Below are positions 8,791 through 15,908 of a DNA stretch of 21,862 bases, piece by piece. The position numbers and the translations under genes are program-made. The stretch comes from Deltaproteobacteria bacterium. Its GTDB lineage: Bacteria; Desulfobacterota; Desulfarculia; Adiutricales; JAGVGV01. The notes under the pieces are model-generated. The model ran no database searches, was not told the origin of the DNA, and worked only from the letters and a program-made list of their open reading frames with translations. The first letter of the stretch is position 1. The number at the start of each line of letters is the position of its first letter. The DNA is taken from contig JADFXS010000025.1 of NCBI GenBank assembly GCA_015233515.1, positions 1 to 21,862 on the forward strand, read 5' to 3'.

Positions 8791-9630
8791 TTATTTTTGC
8801 CGATGCACGCCGCCTTCAGCCACCGGCGCTCCAGTCATCAAAATTAGCGGCAGAGATCTTTGATGCATCCTGGACATGGCGACTTTGTTACAAAAAACGC
8901 GCCAGCGAGTTAAAATCCGATCAAAAAAATTCAGTTCCGATGATGGATGAGGAGTAGAATTGATATTGTTCAAGGCCTGTTTTAAGGAATGACCTCGTTG
9001 CAGCATTGATAGCATATCTTCAATCAGCTCCGAATCTCGATCCGAACGGGAAACCGGGTATAACGCCAAATCCGGATTTGGGTCAGCCAAAAAAAAGCCC
9101 AAAGCGTTTTCACAAGCCGGGCAGGTTGGAGAAAAGAAAATCTGTATCCGAGCAGTTTGGCGGCCGGAAACCGGCCATGGAGCGCTGATAACTTCCTGGG
9201 TGAGGGAAATCACATTGGGCGCAAGGAAAAAAAACCATAAAAGCAACAATGGTTTCGTTAAAAATAAATTGGCGCGCTCACGCAAATAAAATGAAAATAA
9301 AGCCAGGACAAAAAGTAGAGCGACCAGAAGACAACTGAAGCAAGTCGCCGTAAAAGCCAGCCAGGCCAGAAATCCCGAGTCGATAGCCAAGTAAACCAGG
9401 CTGAGAAAAAAACCCGACTTCGTTCGGCCGACAGCAGCCATAACCGCTTGTGTGAGGAAAGCGGCCACGCCAAAATACCATAAAGAAATACCGAGAATTT
9501 TTACATTTCGGTAAAGCAAACAGCCTTCGGAAAAACATAAGGACTGGCCCCTCCCCAGGGCATTGGCCAGACAAAATCCAGCTCCGACCAGGGTAACCAG
9601 GAGAGACAAGAGATCGAAACGATTTTTCAT
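8791..9630 (-). CDS. VKOR-family membrane oxidoreductase fused to a thioredoxin-like domain
   Basis: The protein has 279 residues. The membrane part has about four to five helices. The loop CFSEGC (Cys32/Cys37), followed by the GIS-x-x-x-x-G pattern, and the in-membrane CFSC (Cys97/Cys100) together match the two redox cysteine pairs of bacterial vitamin K epoxide reductase homologues. These pass electrons from disulfide formation to quinones. A second part from about 160 has SPTCPAC (Cys170/Cys173), a thioredoxin-like CXXC, so oxidase and thiol partner are joined. The region after it is shorter and more divergent than a standard thioredoxin. No clear Shine-Dalgarno site precedes the ATG at 9630. 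It lies between the pilin gene and the TPR membrane protein, suggesting it forms disulfides in the nearby pilin. Confidence 0.78.
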   Translation of the reverse strand: MKNRFDLLSLLVTLVGAGFCLANALGRGQSLCFSEGCLLYRNVKILGISLWYFGVAAFLTQAVMAAVGRTKSGFFLSLVYLAIDSGFLAWLAFTATCFSCLLVALLFVLALFSFYLRERANLFLTKPLLLLWFFFLAPNVISLTQEVISAPWPVSGRQTARIQIFFSPTCPACENALGFFLADPNPDLALYPVSRSDRDSELIEDMLSMLQRGHSLKQALNNINSTPHPSSELNFFDRILTRWRVFCNKVAMSRMHQRSLPLILMTGAPVAEGGVHRQK

Positions 9631-9727
9631 GACGAAATCCGTAATTCTAAATTTAGAAGCAAAACAGATGGAGGGAATTTAATATTTTTATTCAGCGAGG
9701 TCAAATCAATTGCACGGGCAGGCCGTA

Positions 9728-9757
9728 ATCAAACGTCTTACAAGGGATAGATGTCAA
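9728..9757 (-). promoter_or_regulatory. Candidate sigma-70 promoter of the VKOR gene
   Basis: Read on the minus strand, a perfect TTGACA (9757-9752) is followed after 18 bases by TTTGAT (9733-9728), 4 of 6 matches. It would start transcription about 90 bases before the VKOR start codon, so VKOR and the downstream membrane protein may be expressed apart from the pilin. Confidence 0.4.
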
Positions 9758-9765
9758 GTAAATCA

Positions 9766-9817
9766 CGGTCCGGCTACATGTTTGACATCCGAAAAAAGTA
9801 TGCCGGGTCCCGGACCG
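9766..9817. repeat. Inverted repeat between pilin and VKOR genes
   Basis: CGGTCCGG (9766-9773) and CCGGACCG (9810-9817) are perfect 8-base inverted arms around 36 bases. The right arm overlaps another palindrome, CCGGGTCCCGG (9803-9813), so two alternative hairpins compete. It lies just upstream of the candidate VKOR promoter. Confidence 0.5.
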
Positions 9818-9863
9818 ATCTTTAAAGCAGAAATATTTGCGTTCGGATCATACCCAACTAGTT

Positions 9864-9888
9864 ACCGCGGCGAAAGCTACGCCGCGGT
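9864..9888 (+). terminator. GC-rich hairpin downstream of the pilin gene
   Basis: A perfect 9-bp stem, ACCGCGGCG (9864-9872) with CGCCGCGGT (9880-9888), has a 7-base loop. The T-rich tail (TTTATT) follows on the plus strand, whereas the adjacent genes run on the minus strand. On the minus strand it could still end or slow transcription past the pilin, or shield the 3' end of the pilin mRNA. Confidence 0.5.
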
Positions 9889-9972
9889 TTTATTCCCAAT
9901 TTCTATGATTTGTTTGCCGCCACAACCTAAACCGACTCTATCAATCATAATATGAGCAGAATAACAACGAAA

Positions 9973-10317
9973 TTATGGCAAATTCCAGGTGCCGGTGGCG
10001 GTTTGGCCCTTCACGGTCGCCGTGACGGTGCAGTTGCCAGTACCGGTGATTGCGACTGACATATCGCCGGAAACTTGGACGAGGGTGTTGCTGGGGCAGG
10101 TCCAGGCAGCGGCGCCATTATTGAGCAACCATTTGGAATATTGCATGCTGCAGAGGGACAGGCCGGCAGCCACGCCACCCTGAGCCGCCTTTTTAGCCGA
10201 CTCATCCTGCAAGTCTTGATACTTGGGAATGGCCACGGCGGCCAGGATGCCCAGGATGACCAAGACAGCGATAATTTCGATCAAGGTGAAACCTGAACGT
10301 CTTCGGGATTTTTTCAT
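9973..10317 (-). CDS. Type IV pilin (MshA/PilA-like major pilin candidate)
   Basis: The 114-residue precursor has a short basic leader (MKKSRRRSG) and the type III signal GFTLIE. Prepilin peptidase would cut between Gly9 and Phe10, and Glu5 of the mature form is present. The hydrophobic helix runs to about residue 29 and continues as the amphipathic helix of the pilin stalk. The globular part is small, with Cys56, Cys74 and Cys96; three cysteines is unusual, since pilins commonly carry one pair. GGAGG lies 9 bases before the ATG. It is separated by about 430 bases from the assembly genes and has its own candidate promoters, fitting a highly expressed subunit. It is the only pilin-like gene in the window, so whether it is the major or a minor pilin is inferred. 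Confidence 0.93.
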   Translation of the reverse strand: MKKSRRRSGFTLIEIIAVLVILGILAAVAIPKYQDLQDESAKKAAQGGVAAGLSLCSMQYSKWLLNNGAAAWTCPSNTLVQVSGDMSVAITGTGNCTVTATVKGQTATGTWNLP

Positions 10318-10350
10318 AAACTATTTTCCTCCAAATTATATAATCACTTC

Positions 10351-10379
10351 ATTCTGTAATTACGGAAATCCCCGGTCAA
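10351..10379 (-). promoter_or_regulatory. Candidate sigma-70 promoter of the pilin gene
   Basis: On the minus strand TTGACC (5 of 6) and CAGAAT (4 of 6) are 17 bases apart, about 35 bases before the pilin start codon. It is an alternative to the sigma-54-like site farther upstream. Confidence 0.35.
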
Positions 10380-10417
10380 GACTAACTTAAACCCTAAAAA
10401 GCAACCTCCCGTTTGAA

Positions 10418-10435
10418 TAGCACAATGTAGGCCAA
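10418..10435 (-). promoter_or_regulatory. Candidate sigma-54 promoter of the pilin gene
   Basis: The minus strand reads TTGGCCTACATTGTGCTA. It has the invariant GG and GC exactly 10 bases apart and flanks close to the TTGGCAC-N5-TGCW consensus. Transcription would start near 10408, giving a leader of about 90 bases. Sigma-54 control of pilin genes through PilR-type activators is common in proteobacteria. No activator gene is in the window. Confidence 0.45.
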
Positions 10436-10748
10436 TTAGAGTTCTGGGGGGGAATAAACTTATCGTAAGTGACTCCCGGGGTCGAATTCGATCTTCAGAT
10501 AGTCCATGACCAATAGACACTTTCCAGTATAATAATACCGTAAACCATTCCAAGCGGCAAGGAAATCTTAGGCTGCCTAAAGTTTTATTGTTTTGGATTT
10601 CGAAAGGGAAGCGGAGTATTTACTCAAAGGCGTCAAAGCTTTTTACAATTCCCCGTCGATCCGCCGCATGAAGCGATATGCTGGTAACCATTTGCTTTAA
10701 AATATTAATTTATAGAATATTTTCCTGTTCCGATACCGCCGGTCCTGG

Positions 10749-11966
10749 TTAATGCCTGACCGTCTGAGTCAAGTCCCACATGGGCAGGTAAATGGCCAAG
10801 GCGAAAAAACCTACAACTCCGGCCAATCCGACCATCAAAATTGGACCTATGGCCGCCGATAATTTGGCGGTGGCATATTCCACCTCGGTGTCGTAGTGAG
10901 TCGAGACTTCGGAGAGCATCTTCTCCAGGTTCCCGGATTCCTCACCGATGGCGACCATATTGACGACCATGGGGGGGAAGTATTTGGCGCTGCTCAACGG
11001 ACCACTGATGCCGCGACCTTCTTTCAACTTTTCGATTAATCCATCGAAAATATTGGCAATAGCGTAATTGCCGATCGTGCCGCTCAAGATGCGGATAATG
11101 TCCAGGACCGGCACGCCGCTGCCTTGTAAGATAGAAAAGATGCTGGCAAATCTGGACATGGCCGAGTTGAGAAACAAGGGACCGATCAAAGGGATGCGGA
11201 GAAGCAACCGGTCTTTCATCAGTCTGCCGTGGTCCGTTTTAAGGTAGAAGGAGAGAAAAACACTCAGCGCTGCCAAGCCCGCCAAGCCATACGGCCAATA
11301 AGAGAAAATGGCTTCATATAAAGCCATGCATATTTTTGTGGGTAAGGGCAGGGCTATGCCGGCTTTGACGAAGATATCGACAAATTTGGGGACAACAAAG
11401 GTGAGCAGGATAAAAAAAGCGACGATCAGGGCGATAACCACGATGATGGGATAAGACATCGCGGCCTTGATGTCTCTTTTGATTTTGAATTCGTGTTCGA
11501 TAATATAAATCAACCGATCCAAGACTTCCGGCAAGGTTCCGCCTACTTCCCCGGCGTGAAGCATGCTGACGTACAAATTATTGAAAGCCCTGGGGTGTTT
11601 CCGAAACGATTCGGTAATGGACGACCCGGCCTGGATGTCCTGCATGATTTCCGCGACAATAGGTTTAAGCGCCTTGCTTTCCGTTTGGTTTTCCAATATC
11701 TGAAACAGGCGGATGATAGGAATGCCGGCGCGGATCATGGTCCCCAACTGTTTGGAGAACAGGATCAACTCAAAAGGCTTGACTGAGATCAATAGTTTTT
11801 CCAGTTTGGCCCACAGGCCCGTGGACGATCTTTCCGGTTTGATCTGGTCGGGAATCAAGCCTCGAGCCGTGAGCTGGCTGCTGGCGAGTTCTCGGGAATC
11901 GGCTTCGATCACTCCGGTTACTCGAGTGCCATTGATGTTATAAGCTTTATAAGCGAATTTTTGCAT
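10749..11966 (-). CDS. mshG: Inner-membrane platform protein of type IV pilus assembly (PilC/MshG/GspF family)
   Basis: The 405-residue protein has the usual PilC/GspF length and layout. A short N-terminal region (FAYKAYNINGTRVTGVIEA) is typical of the family. Two related GspF helical domains (about 67-190 and 265-390) follow, each with the F/S-x-QL-x-x-M/L-x-x-x-G-x-P pattern and ending in membrane helices (about 172-195, 218-240 and 372-395). It anchors the assembly ATPase at the cytoplasmic face and couples its motion to pilin insertion. It starts 79 bases after the end of the ATPase reading frame, in the same orientation. The MshG label is by synteny with the MSHA gene set. Confidence 0.92.
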   Translation of the reverse strand: MQKFAYKAYNINGTRVTGVIEADSRELASSQLTARGLIPDQIKPERSSTGLWAKLEKLLISVKPFELILFSKQLGTMIRAGIPIIRLFQILENQTESKALKPIVAEIMQDIQAGSSITESFRKHPRAFNNLYVSMLHAGEVGGTLPEVLDRLIYIIEHEFKIKRDIKAAMSYPIIVVIALIVAFFILLTFVVPKFVDIFVKAGIALPLPTKICMALYEAIFSYWPYGLAGLAALSVFLSFYLKTDHGRLMKDRLLLRIPLIGPLFLNSAMSRFASIFSILQGSGVPVLDIIRILSGTIGNYAIANIFDGLIEKLKEGRGISGPLSSAKYFPPMVVNMVAIGEESGNLEKMLSEVSTHYDTEVEYATAKLSAAIGPILMVGLAGVVGFFALAIYLPMWDLTQTVRH

Positions 11967-12045
11967 TATTCGAACTTTCCGTCCTAGGCGATCAGGAGCT
12001 GGAGAGCGGTATGACGTGGGTTTATTATTGGCGGCGGATTCCGGC

Positions 12046-12363
12046 TCAAGTCATAACCGTACTAATGGCTTCCTCGACCGTGGTCAGTCCTTGGCGGATT
12101 TTTTCCGCGGCATCGTCCTTTAAAGTTCGCAACTGCCCGGCTTCTTTGAGGACACGGGTCATTTCGGAGGAACTCATCTTTTTATTGATCATGTCTTGAA
12201 CATCCGGTCCCACGTTCAGGACTTCGAAGAGACCGGTCCGGCCCTTGTACCCGGTATCCATGCAATTAAAGCAACCCCGGCCGCGGAAAAAACGTATCCC
12301 TTCATCCGGGCTGATGTTGAAGTATTTGAGGGCCTGGGGAGGAGGATTGTAAGGTTCTTGACA
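12046..12363 (-). pseudogene. mshE: C-terminal remainder of the interrupted assembly ATPase
   Basis: This segment continues in the same frame after the TAA at 12364-12366. It encodes 105 residues starting with Cys465 and ending TVMT before a TGA. It contains the rest of the zinc motif (Cys465, then CFNC at 495-498) and the conserved GYKGRTGLFEVL block typical of the GspE/PilB C-terminal domain. The first ATG is at 12261, too late to rebuild the zinc site. No ribosome site precedes the segment, so it is unlikely to be translated alone. Together with the upstream part it makes a 569-codon frame, normal for MshE/PilB. Confidence 0.85.
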
Positions 12364-13755
12364 TTACGGGCAAACTTTTCTCACCAGCCGTTGCGCGAAG
12401 GAGACCAGCATGACCGAGGCCACCAGAAAAGGTTCGATTCCCATGTCGATCAAGCGCGTGAAGGCTCCGGCGGCGTCATTGGTGTGAACGGTGCTCAGGA
12501 GTCTATGACCGGTCATGGCGGCCTGGACGGCGATAGTGGCGGTTTCCGAATCGCGTATCTCACCGACCATGATTACGTCCGGGTCTTGGCGCAGAATGGA
12601 ACGTAGGCCGCTGGCAAAGGTCATGCCGGCCCGGCGATTCAGTTGGACTTGACGAATGCCTTCCACTCGATATTCCACCGGGTCTTCCAAAGTGACAATG
12701 TTGATATCCGGTTGGTTGACCTCTTTGAGAATGGAATACAGAGAAGTGCTTTTTCCGCTGCCGGTCGGGCCGGTACTTAGAATCATTCCGTATGGTTTTC
12801 GAATTACCGGGGCCAGTTTGGTCATGTCCTCCGCGCACATACCCAGGCGATCCAGGGAATAGACCCCGGCGCTCATGTTCAGAAGACGTAATACAACGTT
12901 CTCGCCATAAATAGTGGGCAGGGAGGAGACGCGGACGTTTATTTCGTTGTTGCCCATATTCACCGTGAAGCGGCCGTCCTGGGGTATGCGGGACATGGCG
13001 ATATCCATGTTGGCCAGGATTTTAAGCCGCGAGACCATGGGCAGGAAATTAGCCTTGGATGGGGAAGGAACATTTTGAAGTTTACCATCCACCCGAAACC
13101 GAATATCGACTTTATCTTTTTCGGGGCTGATGTGCACGTCGCTGGCGCCTTCCCGGACCGCCTGGGACAGGATGGAGTTTACCAGCCGGATGACCGGGGC
13201 TTCTTCAGCCATGCCTTGGAGAGAGGAGACATTGAGATCTTCAATGGATTGAGTTTCCTGACTGGGTTCGGCGCTATCTATTTTCATCTCCTCCACGTCT
13301 TCGATAACGCCGCCAAAACTGGCGTATTGACCATATAACGCGCTGATTAAGCTATTATATTGCTGTTCCGTGCAAATGACCGGTTCCACTTCGCAGTTGG
13401 TCAAAACTTCTATGGCATCCAAGGCATTGACATCCATGGGGTCCGGCATGGCGACCAGCAGGAGGGAGCCTTTTTTTCTGAGGGGAACTATCTGATATTT
13501 TTGAGCGGCTTCCGAAGGGATTACCTTGGCCAGGTCCAGGTCAACAGGGAACATCCCCGGTTGATATTTGTCCAATTTGAGTTGTTGAGCTACGGTTTCC
13601 ACGATTTGGGTTTCGCTGAGGATTCCGCTACGAACCAAATATTGACCCACCCGCAGCTTTTGTTTCTTGGCTTCCACCAGGGCCTGTCCCAGGCGCTCAC
13701 TGGTCAGGAGACCGGCGTCGATGAGCATTTCCCCGAGTCTTTTTCTGGCGATCAC
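12364..13755 (-). CDS. mshE: Type IV pilus assembly ATPase (MshE/PilB/GspE family), cut by an in-frame TAA
   Basis: The hexameric ATPase would power pilus extension at the cytoplasmic face. Residues 1-140 form an MshEN-type domain with two 24-residue c-di-GMP binding motifs (6-29 and 35-58). Walker A GPTGSGKS is at 329-336, TLEDPVEY (Asp box) at 355-362, DVIMVGE at 393-399 and a His-box region with TGHRLLSTVHTND at 415-427. The frame stops at VCP (463) with TAA, and the next codon is the second Cys of the expected CPxC. GTG is the start, with GGAG 10 bases upstream. If the stop is real and not read through, the product lacks the zinc motif and C-terminal domain and is probably not functional. 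A sequencing or assembly error is the simplest alternative. Confidence 0.88.
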   Translation of the reverse strand: MIARKRLGEMLIDAGLLTSERLGQALVEAKKQKLRVGQYLVRSGILSETQIVETVAQQLKLDKYQPGMFPVDLDLAKVIPSEAAQKYQIVPLRKKGSLLLVAMPDPMDVNALDAIEVLTNCEVEPVICTEQQYNSLISALYGQYASFGGVIEDVEEMKIDSAEPSQETQSIEDLNVSSLQGMAEEAPVIRLVNSILSQAVREGASDVHISPEKDKVDIRFRVDGKLQNVPSPSKANFLPMVSRLKILANMDIAMSRIPQDGRFTVNMGNNEINVRVSSLPTIYGENVVLRLLNMSAGVYSLDRLGMCAEDMTKLAPVIRKPYGMILSTGPTGSGKSTSLYSILKEVNQPDINIVTLEDPVEYRVEGIRQVQLNRRAGMTFASGLRSILRQDPDVIMVGEIRDSETATIAVQAAMTGHRLLSTVHTNDAAGAFTRLIDMGIEPFLVASVMLVSFAQRLVRKVCP

Positions 13756-14101
13756 TTGCTGATTTCTCCAATAATTGCTCTTTTATTAAATCAATAATAA
13801 GGTCCACCGACCATGGTGAGGAAAATCACGTGACGATAAATATGTCATGGTTGTCATGAAAGTGAAAAATCGTTTTATTAGGCGCGAATCACCATGAAGT
13901 TTTCCCGGTCTCCAAAAGCGAGGAGTCGTCAAATATGGCATCACTGGGTTAAGCGATCAAGAGTATTGCCCTATTTCAAGTCCATCCTTCAATCGCTGAC
14001 CGGGGAATTAAATCCATGCCCAACGGGTGAACTGAGAGCCATGATTGTTTCTCCATGGCTTAAGTATTCTAATCGGGCTGAAGAATATCTGTTGATGCTG
14101 A
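13756..14101. other. Non-coding spacer between mshM-like and mshE-like genes
   Basis: In Vibrio-type MSHA loci a TPR gene (mshN) sits between mshM and mshE. Here 346 bases hold no credible ORF on either strand. It contains a TCACGTGA palindrome near 13827 and a GTCATG direct repeat near 13847. No strong promoter is visible for the ATPase gene. Confidence 0.45.
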
Positions 14102-15823
14102 TCACCATTCGGCCATCTTGGTCTGGACCAAGGCAAACGGGTCGGAGAAATAGACGGTTTCATCCGTCCACAAAAGGATGGGCTTGGATTTGGCCTGGAT
14201 ATCCGTCGGTAATTGACTTATTCCTCCCCGGGCCGATGGCTCATCGGAATAGGTTTCGCGCATTATTACTTGAAATTTCAAACCATCTTTTCGATTCCAT
14301 GAAGAAATGATGCGGATGGGGGGACCTTCAGTGGAGTAGGACCGGATAATTTTCATCGCTTCGGTCAAATCTTTCTTTCGACCGATTTCAATTCCCCACA
14401 AATGCCCGGGATGGGGGACGACTTTCTTGGGTACAGCCGGAAATTTCAGCACTTGCCCCGCAAAAACGTTTTCCAGATCGGTAATCTGCGGATTCACTTG
14501 CAGAATTTTGTCGACATACGACATTCTGACCCCGCCATAAACCTTTTGGATTAGGAAAGTAACGGTCTCCTTGGGTTGGATCGTTACCGTTCCAAGTATT
14601 TCCGGCGGTGAATCAGGCGCTTTGGTTTTTTCTTGACGGCCGGTCTCGACCGACGCAACAGGATGCGTGGTTTCCTGAACTTTAGCTTCAACATTAATAA
14701 TGGGAGGTTCGCTGATGGCGAGAGCCGGAGGGTTGACCTTCTCAGGCGCCATTATGGGTTTTGAAGGGGGTGGCCCGATTTTATCCATTGCTGATGGAGG
14801 TTGGACGGTTTCCCGATAAGAGGTTTGGACAACCGGCGCATTTATTGTGACCGCGGAAAAAAAGCTTTTTATGCCTTTAAGCGGGTCTTCAGGTATCCAG
14901 GACGTAAGCGTGGCCGGACCGATAATCACTATGAACAGGGCCAGGGTTAGAGCGGCAAAGGAGGTCATGGCCAACGGGCGATGCCATTTAGGTCTGTGGC
15001 GGACGCCTGTTCCCTGGGCGCAGGATCGAACCATGAAATAGTCGACCTTGGCCTGTTTTTCTATGATGATCCCCAGGATGCACAAATGGCACAAATTGAC
15101 GATTTTTCGGGGATAACCTCCGGAACGGCGGTATATGGCCCACAGAGCCGGCCAGGAGAATAAATTCAGCGGTTGGGGAGTCATACGAGCCTTGTCCAGC
15201 CGATGTTGAATCATGGCTTGAGTATCCCAGAACGACAAGGGTTTGAGTTGATGAAATAAGCTGATGCGGTCGGCGAAATTGGGGAGTTCACGAATCAATT
15301 TTTCGAATTCCAGCTGGGCGAAAATAATAATCTGGACCAACTTGCTTTCATTGGTTTCGTAATTGAGGAATTCACGAAGGATTTCCAGCCCGTATTTCGG
15401 GATTTTCTGTCCTTCGTCGATCAGGATGACCACGGTCCGGCCTTTTTCCACACCCTGCTGGAATAAATGCTGTTTGATATCTTCCTTGATCTGCCAGTCG
15501 GAAGTCCCTGGAGTCGGCCGGGAACCTAATAACATTTCCGCTACATGATTGAGGAAATGGGTGGGGCTTTCGAAGCTGGGGTCCATGATCAAATGGGTAT
15601 CGATCTCGGCGTCTCGAGCCAAAAGGCGAAGCATCTGACGACACAGAGTGGTTTTACCCGAACCTACTTCTCCGACCACAACACACAGGCCACGCCGCAA
15701 CCGAATGGATATTTCCAGTTTCTGCAGGCATCCGTAATGTTGAATAGTCTTGTAAAAGAACTCAGGGTCCGGGGTATTGGAAAATGGTTCGCAGCCCAGA
15801 TTGAGCGCTTTTAAGTAACTCAT
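14102..15823 (-). CDS. mshM: MshM/ExeA-type AAA ATPase with transmembrane helix and LysM-like C-terminus
   Basis: The protein has 573 residues. The N-terminal AAA part has Walker A GEVGSGKT (51-58), Walker B VVILIDE (131-137) and the GYPRKIVNLCHLCIL block near 236-250 typical of ExeA/GspA and MshM. One membrane helix at about 284-308 follows, then a Pro-rich linker, and then a LysM-like domain at about 411-463 (VTIQPKETV, VNPQITDLENVFAGQVLKFP). The C-terminal 100 residues may hold a diverged SPOR-like fold, which is uncertain. ExeA with its partner binds peptidoglycan to help the secretin cross the wall, and the LysM-like tail suggests the same job in one chain. GGGAG lies 6 bases before the ATG. 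It follows the secretin gene by about 85 bases. Confidence 0.85.
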   Translation of the reverse strand: MSYLKALNLGCEPFSNTPDPEFFYKTIQHYGCLQKLEISIRLRRGLCVVVGEVGSGKTTLCRQMLRLLARDAEIDTHLIMDPSFESPTHFLNHVAEMLLGSRPTPGTSDWQIKEDIKQHLFQQGVEKGRTVVILIDEGQKIPKYGLEILREFLNYETNESKLVQIIIFAQLEFEKLIRELPNFADRISLFHQLKPLSFWDTQAMIQHRLDKARMTPQPLNLFSWPALWAIYRRSGGYPRKIVNLCHLCILGIIIEKQAKVDYFMVRSCAQGTGVRHRPKWHRPLAMTSFAALTLALFIVIIGPATLTSWIPEDPLKGIKSFFSAVTINAPVVQTSYRETVQPPSAMDKIGPPPSKPIMAPEKVNPPALAISEPPIINVEAKVQETTHPVASVETGRQEKTKAPDSPPEILGTVTIQPKETVTFLIQKVYGGVRMSYVDKILQVNPQITDLENVFAGQVLKFPAVPKKVVPHPGHLWGIEIGRKKDLTEAMKIIRSYSTEGPPIRIISSWNRKDGLKFQVIMRETYSDEPSARGGISQLPTDIQAKSKPILLWTDETVYFSDPFALVQTKMAEW

Positions 15824-15908
15824 ATTTTACTCCCTGCCCATTTGAAAAAAATATCTAGGTTAATTTTAAATAGCTGGTCTTTTCGGCTGATCGGATTATT
15901 GATCATCA

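Noticed and set aside
9864..9888. Possible c-di-GMP riboswitch near the pilin (an AAAGCTACG-like loop was noted)
   Set aside because: The conserved GEMM core blocks are absent. The site is a simple hairpin downstream of the pilin.
10344..10553. A 69-codon ORF upstream of the pilin
   Set aside because: It covers the candidate pilin promoters, lacks a ribosome site and has no recognisable motif.
12364..12366. Selenocysteine or pyrrolysine insertion at the internal stop
   Set aside because: The codon is TAA, not TGA or TAG.
13894..14310. A 138-codon plus-strand ORF spanning the mshM-mshE spacer
   Set aside because: Much of it lies antisense to the well-supported MshM-like gene, and the rest has no ribosome site or family pattern.
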